Positions 19,351 through 28,369 of a stretch of DNA of 64,000 nt are shown one piece after another. Numbering within the stretch: position 1 is the first letter of the stretch; each line of letters begins with the position of its first letter. The stretch lies in assembly GCF_024753245.1 (NCBI RefSeq), contig NZ_JANUGX010000024.1, positions 44,284-108,283 on the forward strand. Reading direction: 5' to 3'. This stretch comes from Massilia norwichensis. GTDB taxonomy: Bacteria; Pseudomonadota; Gammaproteobacteria; Burkholderiales; Burkholderiaceae_D. Both the position numbers and the translations under genes were made by a program. Under the pieces are notes generated by a model, which saw only the letters and a list, made by a program, of their open reading frames with translations, was not told the origin of the DNA and did no database searches.

Positions 19351-20535
19351 ATGCTGCATCTCCCAGGCTTGACCTTTGACCACGGCGAAGACATCGCCGC
19401 GCTGCGCGAAGCAGTGCAACAGTTCGCGGCCAGCGAGATCGCGCCGCGCGCGGCCGAGATCGACCGTACCGACCAGTTCCCGATGGACCTGTGGAAGAAG
19501 ATGGGCGAACTGGGCCTGCTGGGCATCACCGTCGGCGAGGAATACGGCGGCGCCAACATGGGCTACCTGGCCCACATCGTCGCCATGGAAGAGATCTCGC
19601 GCGCCTCGGCCTCGGTCGGCCTGTCGTATGGCGCCCACTCGAACCTGTGCGTCAACCAGATCAAGCGCAACGGCAACGAAGAACAGAAGCGCAAATACCT
19701 GCCCAAGCTGATCTCGGGCGAGCACGTCGGCGCGCTGGCCATGTCCGAGCCGAACGCCGGTTCCGACGTCGTCAGCATGAAGCTGCGTGCCGACCTGAAG
19801 GGCGACCGCTACGTGCTGAACGGCACCAAGATGTGGATCACCAACGGTCCGGACGCCGACACCCTGGTCGTCTACGCCAAGACCGACATCGAAGCCGGCC
19901 CGCGCGGCATGACCGCCTTCCTGATCGAAAAAGGTTTCAAGGGCTTCTCGATCGCGCAAAAGCTGGACAAGCTGGGCATGCGCGGTTCGCACACCGGCGA
20001 ACTGGTGTTCCAGGATTGCGAAGTGCCGGTCGAGAACGTGCTGGGCGGCGTGGGCAAAGGCGTCAACGTGCTGATGTCGGGCCTGGACTTCGAACGCACC
20101 GTGCTGTCCGGCGGCCCGCTGGGCATCATGTCGGCCTGCATGGACGTGGTCGTCCCCTACATCCACGAGAGAAAACAGTTCGGCCAGGCGATCGGCGAGT
20201 TCCAGCTCATGCAGGGCAAGATCGCCGACATGTATTCGACCATGATGGCCTGCCGCGCCTATGTGTACGCGGTCGGCCAGGCCTGCGACCGCGCCGACAA
20301 CCCGGCCGCCGTGCGCGCCCTGCGCAAGGATGCCGCCGGCGCCATCCTGTACAGCGCCGAGAAGGCCACCTGGATGGCGGGCGAAGCGATCCAGACCCTG
20401 GGCGGCAACGGCTACATCAACGAGTACCCGGTCGGCCGCCTGTGGCGCGACGCCAAGCTGTATGAAATCGGCGCCGGCACCAGCGAGATCCGCCGCATGC
20501 TGATCGGCCGCGAGCTGTTCGGCGAAACCGCGTAA
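19351..20535 (+). CDS. liuA: Isovaleryl-CoA dehydrogenase
   Basis: A 394-residue FAD acyl-CoA dehydrogenase that oxidises isovaleryl-CoA to 3-methylcrotonyl-CoA, the first committed step after leucine transamination and decarboxylation. The catalytic base characteristic of isovaleryl-CoA dehydrogenases is Glu248 in GLDFERTVLSGGPLG, not the late Glu of short-chain enzymes. Further family marks are AMSEPNAGSDVVSMK, KMWITNGPDADTLVVYAK and QTLGGNGYINEYPVGRLWRD. GAGAGGA stands 5 bases before the ATG. It has a LiuR operator and is bounded by inverted BIME repeats. Confidence 0.97.
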   Translation: MLHLPGLTFDHGEDIAALREAVQQFAASEIAPRAAEIDRTDQFPMDLWKKMGELGLLGITVGEEYGGANMGYLAHIVAMEEISRASASVGLSYGAHSNLCVNQIKRNGNEEQKRKYLPKLISGEHVGALAMSEPNAGSDVVSMKLRADLKGDRYVLNGTKMWITNGPDADTLVVYAKTDIEAGPRGMTAFLIEKGFKGFSIAQKLDKLGMRGSHTGELVFQDCEVPVENVLGGVGKGVNVLMSGLDFERTVLSGGPLGIMSACMDVVVPYIHERKQFGQAIGEFQLMQGKIADMYSTMMACRAYVYAVGQACDRADNPAAVRALRKDAAGAILYSAEKATWMAGEAIQTLGGNGYINEYPVGRLWRDAKLYEIGAGTSEIRRMLIGRELFGETA

Positions 20536-20616
20536 CGAGCTTCAAGGCGAGAGCGGAGAGGAGACGCGGGCTGGCGATAGAGCTGCAAAGGCCGCCGCCA
20601 GCCCGCACCGTATAAC

Positions 20617-20718
20617 CGTCATTCCCGCGAAAGCGGGAATCCATGCTGAGTGTGCGATGAATACGCCGGCAACGATGCCGGATCTTCAGAATGGGTTCCC
20701 GCCTCCGCGGGAACGACG
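20617..20718. repeat. BIME-like repeat pair between liuA and aceK
   Basis: The left arm CGTCATTCCCGCGAAAGCGG.. (20617-20656) and the right arm ending CCGCGGGAACGACG (to 20718) are inverted copies of one REP. The left arm is the inverted near-copy of 19211-19250. It separates liuA from aceK and could act as a partial terminator or mRNA stabiliser. Confidence 0.8.
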
Positions 20719-20773
20719 TACTAGTAGCGATTACAATATCCGCTCACTCTTTCCAACGCGCGCGAGAACACCG

Positions 20774-22609
20774 ATGACACAGGCAAGTTTCCCCAAACTG
20801 CTCTCGTCGCAGATCGCCTTCGACATCGCGCGTACCATCCTGGACGGCTTCGACCGTCACTACGCGCTGTTCCGCCAGGCCAGCCAGGCCGCGAAGGGCC
20901 ATTTCGAGCGGGCCGACTGGGCCACCGCCCAGCGCGCCGCGCGCGAACGCATCGATTTCTACGACAAGCGCGTGCAGGAATGCGTGCAGATCCTCGAGGA
21001 CGACTACGCGCCCGAGGAGCTGAACGACGATACCTGGCGCGAGACCAAACTGCACTTTATCGGGCTACTGAGCGGCCTGCTCAAGGGCCACAAGCGCCCC
21101 GAGCTGGCCGAAAGCTTTTTCAATTCCGTCAGCTGCCGCCTGCTGCATCGCAGTTACTACCGCAACGAATTCATCTTCGTGCGCCCGGCCGTCTCGACCG
21201 ACTACATCGAGACCGAAGAACCGCAGCCGACCTACCGCGTCTACTACCCGGCCGCGGACGGCTTGCGCTTCGCCTTGCGGCGCATCGTCACCAATTTTCA
21301 ACTGGCCTGTCCCTTCGCCGACCTCGATCGCGATGTCGCCCTGGTCGAGCAGCGCATGATCGAACGCTTCGGCCTGGACAGGATGGAGCCGAACCAGCAG
21401 CTGCACGTCCTGTCGAGCCTGTTCTTCCGCAACAAGGGCGCCTACATCGTCGGCCGTGCCATCAACGGCGCGCGCGAAGCCCCGTTCGTGATTCCGGTCC
21501 TGCACGGCGGCGACGGCACGCAGTCAGGTCTCGTGCTCGATACCGTGCTCACCGAACCGGACCAGATCCTGACCCTGTTCTCGTTCACGCGCGCCTACTT
21601 CATGGTCGACATGGAGGTACCGTCGAGCTATGTGCAGTTCCTGCGCAGCCTGATGCCGAAGAAGCCCCGCAGCGAAATCTACACGCTGCTCGGCCTGCAA
21701 AAACAGGGCAAGACCCTGTTCTACCGCGACTTCCTGCAGCACCTGAAGCACAGCTCGGACGAGTTCCGCATCGCGCCCGGCATTCCCGGCCTGGTGATGC
21801 TGGTGTTCGAGCTGCCGTCCTTCCCTTACGTGTTCAAGGTGATCAAGGACCGCTACCCGCCGCCGAAGGAAACCACGCGCGCGCAGATCAAGGAAAAGTA
21901 CCTGCTGGTGAAGCACCACGACCGCGTGGGCCGCATGGCCGACACGCTGGAATACTCGGACGTGGCTTTCCCGCTGGCGCGCTTCTCGGACCAGCTGCTC
22001 GAGCAGCTGCGCCGCGACGCGCCCTCGCTGCTTGCCATCGAGGGCGACCGCATCATCATCAAGCACCTCTACATCGAACGCCGCATGGTGCCGCTGAATA
22101 TGTGGCTGCAGGACGCGGAACGCGCCAACGACCAGGCCCGCCTCGAACACGGTGTGATCGAATACGGCAATGCGATCCGCGACCTGGTGGCGGCGAATAT
22201 CTTCCCCGGCGATATGCTGTACAAGAATTTCGGCCTCACGCGCCAGGGCCGCGTCGTGTTCTACGATTACGACGAAATCGAGTACCTCACCGACTGCCAG
22301 TTCCGCGACATCCCGGCCCCGCGCAACGAGGAGGACGAGATGGCGGCCGAGCCGTGGTACCCAGTTGGAAAACACGACGTCTTTCCCGAGCAGTTCGAAC
22401 GCTTCCTGCTTGGGAATCCGAAAATCCGCACCATCTTCATGCAGCATCACGCCGAGCTGCTCCAGCGCGCCTGGTGGCAGTCGCACAAGGAGCGCATCCA
22501 GGCGGGCATCGTCGAGGACGTGTTCCCGTATCCGCAGCAGATCCGCTTTATCAACAAGACCAACCCGGCGGCCAGTCCGTCAACTTCCTGTTTGGAGACA
22601 ATACAATGA
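20774..22609 (+). CDS. aceK: Isocitrate dehydrogenase kinase/phosphatase
   Basis: A 611-residue AceK, the bifunctional enzyme that phosphorylates and dephosphorylates isocitrate dehydrogenase and so sets the split between the TCA cycle and the glyoxylate shunt. The protein is colinear with the family throughout. The kinase core includes VLDTVLTEPDQILTLFSFTRAYFMVDMEVPS, FPYVFKVIKDRYPPPKE (nucleotide-binding Lys) and the catalytic/Mg segment NIFPGDMLYKNFGLTRQGRVVFYDYDEIEYL. In enterobacteria aceK lies in aceBAK; here aceA and aceB are absent and the gene overlaps the thiolase start by ATGA. Confidence 0.97.
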   Translation: MTQASFPKLLSSQIAFDIARTILDGFDRHYALFRQASQAAKGHFERADWATAQRAARERIDFYDKRVQECVQILEDDYAPEELNDDTWRETKLHFIGLLSGLLKGHKRPELAESFFNSVSCRLLHRSYYRNEFIFVRPAVSTDYIETEEPQPTYRVYYPAADGLRFALRRIVTNFQLACPFADLDRDVALVEQRMIERFGLDRMEPNQQLHVLSSLFFRNKGAYIVGRAINGAREAPFVIPVLHGGDGTQSGLVLDTVLTEPDQILTLFSFTRAYFMVDMEVPSSYVQFLRSLMPKKPRSEIYTLLGLQKQGKTLFYRDFLQHLKHSSDEFRIAPGIPGLVMLVFELPSFPYVFKVIKDRYPPPKETTRAQIKEKYLLVKHHDRVGRMADTLEYSDVAFPLARFSDQLLEQLRRDAPSLLAIEGDRIIIKHLYIERRMVPLNMWLQDAERANDQARLEHGVIEYGNAIRDLVAANIFPGDMLYKNFGLTRQGRVVFYDYDEIEYLTDCQFRDIPAPRNEEDEMAAEPWYPVGKHDVFPEQFERFLLGNPKIRTIFMQHHAELLQRAWWQSHKERIQAGIVEDVFPYPQQIRFINKTNPAASPSTSCLETIQ

Positions 22610-23805
22610 ATGATCCAGTCGTTATCGTCGGCGCAGCCCGTACCCCGATGGGTGCCTTCCAGGGCGATTTCTCCTCGAAGACCGCCAGCGACCTGGGCGC
22701 GGTGGCGATCAAGGCCGCCGTCGAGCGCGCCGGCGTCGACCCGCAAACCGTCGAACACGTCTACTTCGGTAACTGCCTGATGGCCGGCCAGGGCCAGGCC
22801 CCGGCGCGCCAGGCGCTGATCAAGGCCGGCCTGCCGCTGTCGACCGGCGCCGTGACCCTGTCGAAGATGTGCGGTTCGGCGATGCAGGCCGCGATCTTCG
22901 CGCACGACCAGCTGGTGGCCGGCAGCGCCGACATCGTCGTCGCCGGCGGCATGGAGTCGATGACCAACGCCCCCTACCTGATCCCGAAAGCACGCGGCGG
23001 CTACCGCATCGGCCACGCGCCGATGTTCGACCACATGATGCTGGACGGCCTGGAAGACGCCTACTCGCGCAACGAGAAGACCGGCGAAGGCCGTTCGATG
23101 GGCACCTTCGCCGAAGAGTGCGTCGCCACTTACCAGTTCACCCGTGAAGACCAGGACAACTTCGCGATCGAGTCGGTCAAGCGCGCACAAAACGCCAACG
23201 CCGACGGCACATTCGACTGGGAAGTCGCGCCGGTGAGCGTCGCGAATCGCCTGGGCGAGCAGATCATCAGCAAGGACGAAGGCCCGCTGAAGGCCAAGGT
23301 CGACAAGATCCCGTCGCTGCGTCCGGCATTCAAGAAGGAAGGCACCGTGACCGCCGCCTCGTCCTCGTCGATCAACGACGGCGCCGCCGCGCTGGTCATG
23401 ATGCGCGAATCGAAGGCCAAGGAACTGGGCCTGACCCCGATCGCCCGCGTGATCGGCCACGCCACCCACGCCCAGGAACCGAACCTGTTCACCACCGCCC
23501 CGATCGGCGCGATGCAGAAGCTGTTCAAGAAGACCGGCTGGAAGGCCGGCGACGTCGACCTGTTCGAGATCAACGAAGCCTTCGCCGCGGTGCCGATGGC
23601 CGCCATGCGCGACCTCGACATCCCGCACAGCAAGGTCAACATCCACGGCGGCGCCTGCGCACTGGGCCACCCGATCGGCGCCTCGGGCGCGCGCATCGTC
23701 GTCACCCTGCTGGGCGCGCTGAAGAAGACCGGCGGCAAGCGCGGCGTGGCTTCGCTGTGCATCGGCGGCGGTGAAGCGACGGCGATGGCGATCGAGATGA
23801 TCTGA
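22606..23805 (+). CDS. Acetyl-CoA C-acetyltransferase (thiolase)
   Basis: A 399-residue thiolase, probably cleaving acetoacetyl-CoA to two acetyl-CoA at the end of leucine breakdown. The nucleophile cysteine is in SKMCGSAMQ, and the other active-site parts are NEAFAAVP and the C-terminal GGACALGHPIGASGAR, whose Cys is the acid/base. The start ATG at 22606 overlaps the aceK stop (ATGA), so translation is coupled. The N-terminus MNDPVVIVGAARTPMGAF fits the biosynthetic/degradative AtoB-PhaA group; which of the two it serves is inferred from its place in the liu cluster. Confidence 0.95.
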   Translation: MNDPVVIVGAARTPMGAFQGDFSSKTASDLGAVAIKAAVERAGVDPQTVEHVYFGNCLMAGQGQAPARQALIKAGLPLSTGAVTLSKMCGSAMQAAIFAHDQLVAGSADIVVAGGMESMTNAPYLIPKARGGYRIGHAPMFDHMMLDGLEDAYSRNEKTGEGRSMGTFAEECVATYQFTREDQDNFAIESVKRAQNANADGTFDWEVAPVSVANRLGEQIISKDEGPLKAKVDKIPSLRPAFKKEGTVTAASSSSINDGAAALVMMRESKAKELGLTPIARVIGHATHAQEPNLFTTAPIGAMQKLFKKTGWKAGDVDLFEINEAFAAVPMAAMRDLDIPHSKVNIHGGACALGHPIGASGARIVVTLLGALKKTGGKRGVASLCIGGGEATAMAIEMI

Positions 23806-23806
23806 T

Positions 23807-23869
23807 CGTAGGGTGGGCACACTGTGCCCACGTTCGGCGTTCGCGTGGGCACGGTGTGCCCACCCTACG
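23807..23869. repeat. GTAGGGTGGGC-family REP pair (BIME-like), near-perfect copy
   Basis: Two 26-base arms, 23807-23832 and 23844-23869, are inverted copies with a single mismatch and an 11-base spacer. Each arm folds alone through GTGGGCAC / GTGCCCAC. It starts two bases after the thiolase stop and ends 41 bases before the SDR start, so it splits the cluster and may terminate or attenuate transcription. Confidence 0.85.
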
Positions 23870-23909
23870 CTATGCTGGCGGTTTCGAACACCCGCCCAAG
23901 GAGAATTCC

Positions 23910-24578
23910 ATGTCCACCGCCCTCATCATCGGCGCCTCGCGCGGCATCGGCCACGAAATGGTGCGCCAGTACCGCGCCGACGGCTGGCGCGTGATCGCCA
24001 CCGCCCGCAAACCGGAAGACTGCGAAGAACTGCGCCAGCTCGGCGCCGAATGCTACCCTCTCGACGTGACCAATCCGGAAGCGATCGGCGGCCTGGGCTG
24101 GAAACTGGACGACGAGAAGATCGACCATGCCTGGCTGGTGGCCGGCGTCTACGGTCCGCGCCACGACGGTTTCCCGACCCAGCAGGAGTTCGACAGCGTC
24201 ATGCACACCAACGTGCTGGCGGCGATGCGCCTGCTGCCGATCGTCGGCCCGCTGGTCGCCAACGCGCGCGGCAAGCTGGCGGTGATTTCTTCGCGCATGG
24301 GCTCCATCGGCGAGCGCAACAGCGCTTCCGGTTCGCTGTACCGCGCCAGCAAGGCCGCGCTGAACTCGGTGCTGAAGGATGCATCGCTGAGCTTCGGACC
24401 GCAGGGCGTGACCTGCCTGACTTTCCACCCGGGCTGGGTGCAGACCGACATGGGCGGCGCCGGCGCCCCGCTCAGCGTCGAGGAAAGCGTGCGCACGCTG
24501 CGCGCGACCCTGGCGGCTGCGAATGCATCGCAGAACGGCGCTTTTCTCAACCACGACGGCACGCCGATCGCGTGGTAA
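23910..24578 (+). CDS. SDR-family NAD(P)-dependent oxidoreductase
   Basis: A 222-residue short-chain dehydrogenase/reductase. The cofactor loop is GASRGIG at residues 8-14; the catalytic Ser lies in AVISSRMGSIG and Tyr-Lys in YRASKAA. Asn of the tetrad lies in MHTNVLAAM. An AAGGAGA ribosome-binding site lies 6-7 bases before the ATG. It sits within the liu-associated acyl-CoA cluster, but the substrate is unknown. It resembles the short C-factor-like SDRs. Confidence 0.9.
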   Translation: MSTALIIGASRGIGHEMVRQYRADGWRVIATARKPEDCEELRQLGAECYPLDVTNPEAIGGLGWKLDDEKIDHAWLVAGVYGPRHDGFPTQQEFDSVMHTNVLAAMRLLPIVGPLVANARGKLAVISSRMGSIGERNSASGSLYRASKAALNSVLKDASLSFGPQGVTCLTFHPGWVQTDMGGAGAPLSVEESVRTLRATLAAANASQNGAFLNHDGTPIAW

Positions 24579-24615
24579 GCCATCACTGAATAACGATAAC
24601 GACACACGAGACAAG

Positions 24616-25743
24616 ATGATCTTAAGCGAAGAACACCAGATGATCCGCGACGCCCTGCGCAGCTATTCGCAGGAGCGCCTGGCGCCGCAAGCGGCCCGCT
24701 GGGACCGCGAACACTATTTTCCGAAGGATGAGCTGAAGGAACTGGCGCAATTGGGCGCCTTCGGCGTGGCGGTGCCGGAGCAGTACGGCGGCGCGGGCCT
24801 CGACTACGTGTCGCTGGCCCTGGTGCTGGAAGAGATCGCGGCCGGCGACGGCGGCACCTCGACCATCATCTCGGTGAACAACTGCCCGGTATGCTCGATC
24901 GCGATGATGTATGCGAACGAGGCGCAAAAAGAAAAATGGCTGCGCCCGCTGGCCCAGGGCGAGATGCTGGGTGCCTTCGCCCTGACCGAACCGCACACCG
25001 GCAGCGACGCCGCCGCACTGCGCACCACGGCCACCCGCGATGGCGATCACTACGTCCTCAACGGCACCAAGCAGTTCATCACCAGCGGCAAGAACGGCGA
25101 CGTCGCCATCGTCATGGCCGTCACCGACAAAGCCGCGGGCAAGAAGGGCATCAGCGCGTTCTGGGTGCCGACGAATACCCCCGGCTACATCGTCGCCGGC
25201 ATCGAGCACAAGATGGGCCAGCATTCCTCGGACACGGCGCAGATCGTGTTCGAGAACTGCCGCGTCCCGGCGGAGAACCTGATCGGCGAAGAGGGGCAAG
25301 GCTACAAGATCGCCCTGTCCGGCCTGGAGGGCGGCCGGATCGGCATCGCTTCGCAATCGGTCGGCATGGCACGCGCGGCGTATGAAGCGGCGCTTGCCTA
25401 CGCCAAGGAGCGCACCAGCTTCGGCAGCGCGATCTTCGACCACCAAGCCGTGCAGTTCCGCCTGGCCGAGATGGCGATGCAGATCGAAGCGGCACGCCAG
25501 CTGATCCTGCACGCGGCCTCGATGAAGGATGCCGGCCTGCCCTGCCTGAAGGAAGCGGCGATGGCCAAGCTGTTCGCCTCCGAGATGGCGGAAAAGGTCG
25601 TCTCCAGCGCGATGCAGGTGTTCGGCGGCTACGGTTACGTGGCCGATTTCCCGATCGAGCGCATCTACCGCGACGTGCGCGTGTGCCAGATCTACGAAGG
25701 CACCAGCGATATTCAAAAAATCCTGATCGCGCGGGCGCTGTGA
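24616..25743 (+). CDS. Acyl-CoA dehydrogenase (short/branched-chain type)
   Basis: A 375-residue acyl-CoA dehydrogenase. The catalytic Glu is in the late IYEGTSDIQK motif, as in short- and medium-chain enzymes, unlike LiuA. Other marks are FALTEPHTGSDAA, NGTKQFITSG and QVFGGYGYVADFPIERIYRD. Branched-chain acyl-CoA (isobutyryl or 2-methylbutyryl) is a reasonable substrate guess from the neighbouring liu genes, but sequence does not settle it. The leader ACACGAGACAAG resembles that before liuA. It overlaps the next gene by 4 bases. Confidence 0.93.
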   Translation: MILSEEHQMIRDALRSYSQERLAPQAARWDREHYFPKDELKELAQLGAFGVAVPEQYGGAGLDYVSLALVLEEIAAGDGGTSTIISVNNCPVCSIAMMYANEAQKEKWLRPLAQGEMLGAFALTEPHTGSDAAALRTTATRDGDHYVLNGTKQFITSGKNGDVAIVMAVTDKAAGKKGISAFWVPTNTPGYIVAGIEHKMGQHSSDTAQIVFENCRVPAENLIGEEGQGYKIALSGLEGGRIGIASQSVGMARAAYEAALAYAKERTSFGSAIFDHQAVQFRLAEMAMQIEAARQLILHAASMKDAGLPCLKEAAMAKLFASEMAEKVVSSAMQVFGGYGYVADFPIERIYRDVRVCQIYEGTSDIQKILIARAL

Positions 25744-26276
25744 AGATCCGGCCGGCAGAGGCGGCCGACCTGCCGGCCTTCTTCGTCTATCTCGACGACC
25801 ACCTGCGCGACAACGGCGCGGACGGCACGCCGCTGTTCCAGCCGCTCTCGCGGGCGCAGTCGCAGCTGCCGCCCGGTTTGAAAGCGTCGTTCGTCGATGG
25901 CCTGGCCATTTCGGTCGGCGAACCGCGATGGCGCCGCCTGTGGCTGGCACTGGATGCGCGCGGCTCGATCGCCGGCCACGTCGACCTGCGTGCGCGGCCG
26001 GAGCCGGGTGCGCGGCATCGGGCGATGCTGGGGATGGGCGTGCACCGCGCCTACCGGCGGCGCGGCCTGGGTGCGCAGCTGCTCGCTACCGCCATCGACT
26101 GGGCGCGCCAGCAGGACGGCCTGAAATGGGTCGATTTGGAGGTGCTGGCCGAGAATCACCCGGCCGTCGCGCTCTACCTGCGTGCAGGGTTTGCGATGAC
26201 GGCGCGGATCGAGGACATGCTGGAGATCGATGGCGTGAGCCATGATCTCAGCTATATGCGCTACCGGCTGCGCTGA
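25740..26276 (+). CDS. GNAT-family N-acetyltransferase
   Basis: A 178-residue GNAT acetyltransferase. I start it at the GTG at 25740, which overlaps the acyl-CoA dehydrogenase stop (GTGA) and gives the normal N-terminus MKIRPAEAADLPAFF. Motif A is MGVHRAYRRRGLGAQLLATA, and the C-terminal motif is NHPAVALYLRAGFAMTARI. The substrate may be a protein or small amine. It ends directly against the stop of the convergent oxidoreductase gene with no base between. Confidence 0.88.
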   Translation: MKIRPAEAADLPAFFVYLDDHLRDNGADGTPLFQPLSRAQSQLPPGLKASFVDGLAISVGEPRWRRLWLALDARGSIAGHVDLRARPEPGARHRAMLGMGVHRAYRRRGLGAQLLATAIDWARQQDGLKWVDLEVLAENHPAVALYLRAGFAMTARIEDMLEIDGVSHDLSYMRYRLR

Positions 26277-27293
26277 TCAGAAGCCTTCCAGCACAATCTT
26301 CCCACGCGCCTGATGCGACTCGATCATCGCATGCGCGCGGCGCAGGTTTTCCGCATTGATGGTGCCGTAGTTCTCGTTGGCCGTGGTGCGGATCGTGCCC
26401 GCATCGACCAGCTCGGCCAGGCGGGTCAGGATGTTGTGCTGTTCGATGATGTCCGGCGTCGTGAACAGCGCACGGGTGAACATCAGCTCCCAGTGCAGCG
26501 AGATCGCCTTGCGCTTGAACTTCATGATGTCGATCGGCGTGGCCGGGTCGTCGATCAGGCTGTACTTGCCCTGCGGCGCGATGGCTTCCACCACCTGGTC
26601 GAAGTGCTGGTCGCTGTGGGTCAGGCTGCACACGTATTCCGGCGCGCTCAGGCCGGCGGCGGCGATCTGCTCGGCCAGCGGCTTGCTGTGGTCGATCACG
26701 TGATGGGCGCCCAGTTCGCGCACCCAGTCCTGCGTTTCCGGGCGCGAGGCGGTGCCGATGATGGTCAGCTGGGTCAGCTGGCGCGCCAGCTGGACCAGGA
26801 TCGAGCCGACGCCGCCGGCCGCGCCGATCACCAGCACGGTCTTGCCCTTGCCTTCTTCGTCGGTCGGCACCTGCAGGCGGTCGAACAGCATCTCCCAGGC
26901 CGTCAGGCCGGTCAGCGGCAGCGCCGCGGCGGCGCCGAAGTCGAGCGAAGCCGGCATGCGGCCGACGATGCGCTCGTCGACCAGCTGCAGTTCGCTGTTG
27001 CTGCCGGCGCGGGCGATCGAGCCGGCGTACCAGACGCGGTCGCCCGGCTGGAACAGGGTGACGTCGGGGCCGACCGCCTTCACGATGCCGGTCGCATCCC
27101 AGCCCAGCACCTTCCACTGCCCTTCTTCAGGCTTGGCGCTCTTGCGCACCTTGGTGTCGACCGGGTTGACCGACACGGCGCGCACCTCGACCAGCAGGTC
27201 GTGGCCCTGGGCGACCGGGTCCGGCAGCGTGATGTCGACCAGCGATGCGGCGTCGGTGGCGGGAAGGTTGTTCTGGTATCCGATGGCTTTCAT
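26277..27293 (-). CDS. Zinc-type alcohol dehydrogenase-like / quinone oxidoreductase
   Basis: A 338-residue medium-chain dehydrogenase/reductase. The N-terminal GroES-like domain has GWDATGIVKAVGPDVTLFQPGDRVWYAG; the nucleotide-binding domain has VIGAAGGVGSILVQLARQL, which binds NADPH in quinone oxidoreductases. The structural-zinc cysteines of true zinc alcohol dehydrogenases are absent, so it belongs to the zinc-independent branch. It is divergent from a LysR gene (102-base gap), which probably controls it. Confidence 0.9.
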   Translation of the reverse strand: MKAIGYQNNLPATDAASLVDITLPDPVAQGHDLLVEVRAVSVNPVDTKVRKSAKPEEGQWKVLGWDATGIVKAVGPDVTLFQPGDRVWYAGSIARAGSNSELQLVDERIVGRMPASLDFGAAAALPLTGLTAWEMLFDRLQVPTDEEGKGKTVLVIGAAGGVGSILVQLARQLTQLTIIGTASRPETQDWVRELGAHHVIDHSKPLAEQIAAAGLSAPEYVCSLTHSDQHFDQVVEAIAPQGKYSLIDDPATPIDIMKFKRKAISLHWELMFTRALFTTPDIIEQHNILTRLAELVDAGTIRTTANENYGTINAENLRRAHAMIESHQARGKIVLEGF

Positions 27294-27394
27294 GTGCAGG
27301 CTCCTGTGTTGATTGATATTGCGATGGATACCATTCTGACCAGTCCCGGCTTTTTGATAAACTGGGCAATCCCGAAATCACTTTCAACAATGCT

Positions 27395-28303
27395 TTGAAA
27401 ATCCGCAACCTGCAGGATCTGGAAACCTTCGTCGCCACCGCCGAGCGGGGCAGTCTGTCCGCGGCCGCGCGCCTGCTGGAAACCTCCCCGGCCGTCGCCA
27501 GCGCCAGCCTGAAGCGGCTGGAGGCGGATCTCGGCGTGGCGCTGTTCATCCGCAGCACGCGCAGCATGCGCCTGACCCTGGCCGGCGAACGCCTGCTCGG
27601 GCGCAGCAAGGCTTTACTGGACGGCCTGCGCGAAGCGGAAGATGAGGTGCGCGCCGGCCAGGATGCGATCGAAGGCCAGCTGCAGATCTCGATGCCGTCC
27701 GATCTCGGGCGCCATGTCGTCCTGCCCTGGCTGAACGATTTCCAGGCGCGCTACCCGGGCGTGAAACTGCGCCTGCAGCTGACCGACCGCCTCGCCAACA
27801 TCTATCGGGAACCGGTCGACATTGCCCTGCGCTTCGGCGTGCAGCCGGAGTCCAGCATGGTGGCGCTGCCGCTGCTGGCCGAGAACCGGCGCGTGCTGTG
27901 CGCTTCGCCGGCCTACCTGGCGCGCCATGGCATGCCGGCCTCGCCGCGCGAACTGGAACAGCACAACTGCCTGTGCTTCATGCTCGACGAAACCGTCAAC
28001 GACCGCTGGCGCTTCCGCAAGGGCGATGAAGAGATCGAGATCCTGGTGCAGGGCGACCGCGTGGCCGACGATTCCGAGATCGTCAAACGCTGGGCGCTGG
28101 CAGGCCTGGGCATCTGCTACCGCTCGCGCCTGGACGTCCACCAGGACCTGGCCAGCGGCCGCCTGCGCCTGATCCTGCCGGAGTGGGAAGGCGTCAACGC
28201 GCCGCTGACGATGCTGGTGGCGAACCGCAAGCAGGTGTCGCCGGCGGTGCGGGTGCTGCGCGAATTCCTGGTGGGCCGCTGCAAGACTTTATTGGGTGCC
28301 TGA
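27395..28303 (+). CDS. LysR-family transcriptional regulator
   Basis: A 302-residue LysR regulator with a TTG start. The helix-turn-helix is LETFVATAERGSLSAAARLLETSPAVASASLKRLEADLG-like at the N-terminus, with FIRSTRSMRLTLAGERLL after it, and a co-inducer domain from about residue 90. The variant ETSPAVASASLKRLE places it in the branch that often regulates a divergent oxidoreductase, here the gene at 26277-27293. Confidence 0.92.
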   Translation: MKIRNLQDLETFVATAERGSLSAAARLLETSPAVASASLKRLEADLGVALFIRSTRSMRLTLAGERLLGRSKALLDGLREAEDEVRAGQDAIEGQLQISMPSDLGRHVVLPWLNDFQARYPGVKLRLQLTDRLANIYREPVDIALRFGVQPESSMVALPLLAENRRVLCASPAYLARHGMPASPRELEQHNCLCFMLDETVNDRWRFRKGDEEIEILVQGDRVADDSEIVKRWALAGLGICYRSRLDVHQDLASGRLRLILPEWEGVNAPLTMLVANRKQVSPAVRVLREFLVGRCKTLLGA

Positions 28304-28369
28304 AGCCGCCGCCAGCAGAGTTTGCGCCGGCGGTGCAGAATGCATCTTTGCACATGAAGAGGAGCGGAC

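Noticed and set aside
20980..22605. Upstream extension of the thiolase frame across aceK
   Set aside because: It is the wrong frame of aceK; thiolase homology begins at the ATG at 22606.
15405..23869. A CRISPR array or a composite transposon suggested by repeated GTAGGGTGGGC sequences
   Set aside because: The copies are 8 kb apart, each a palindromic pair between genes, with no spacer periodicity and no transposase between them.
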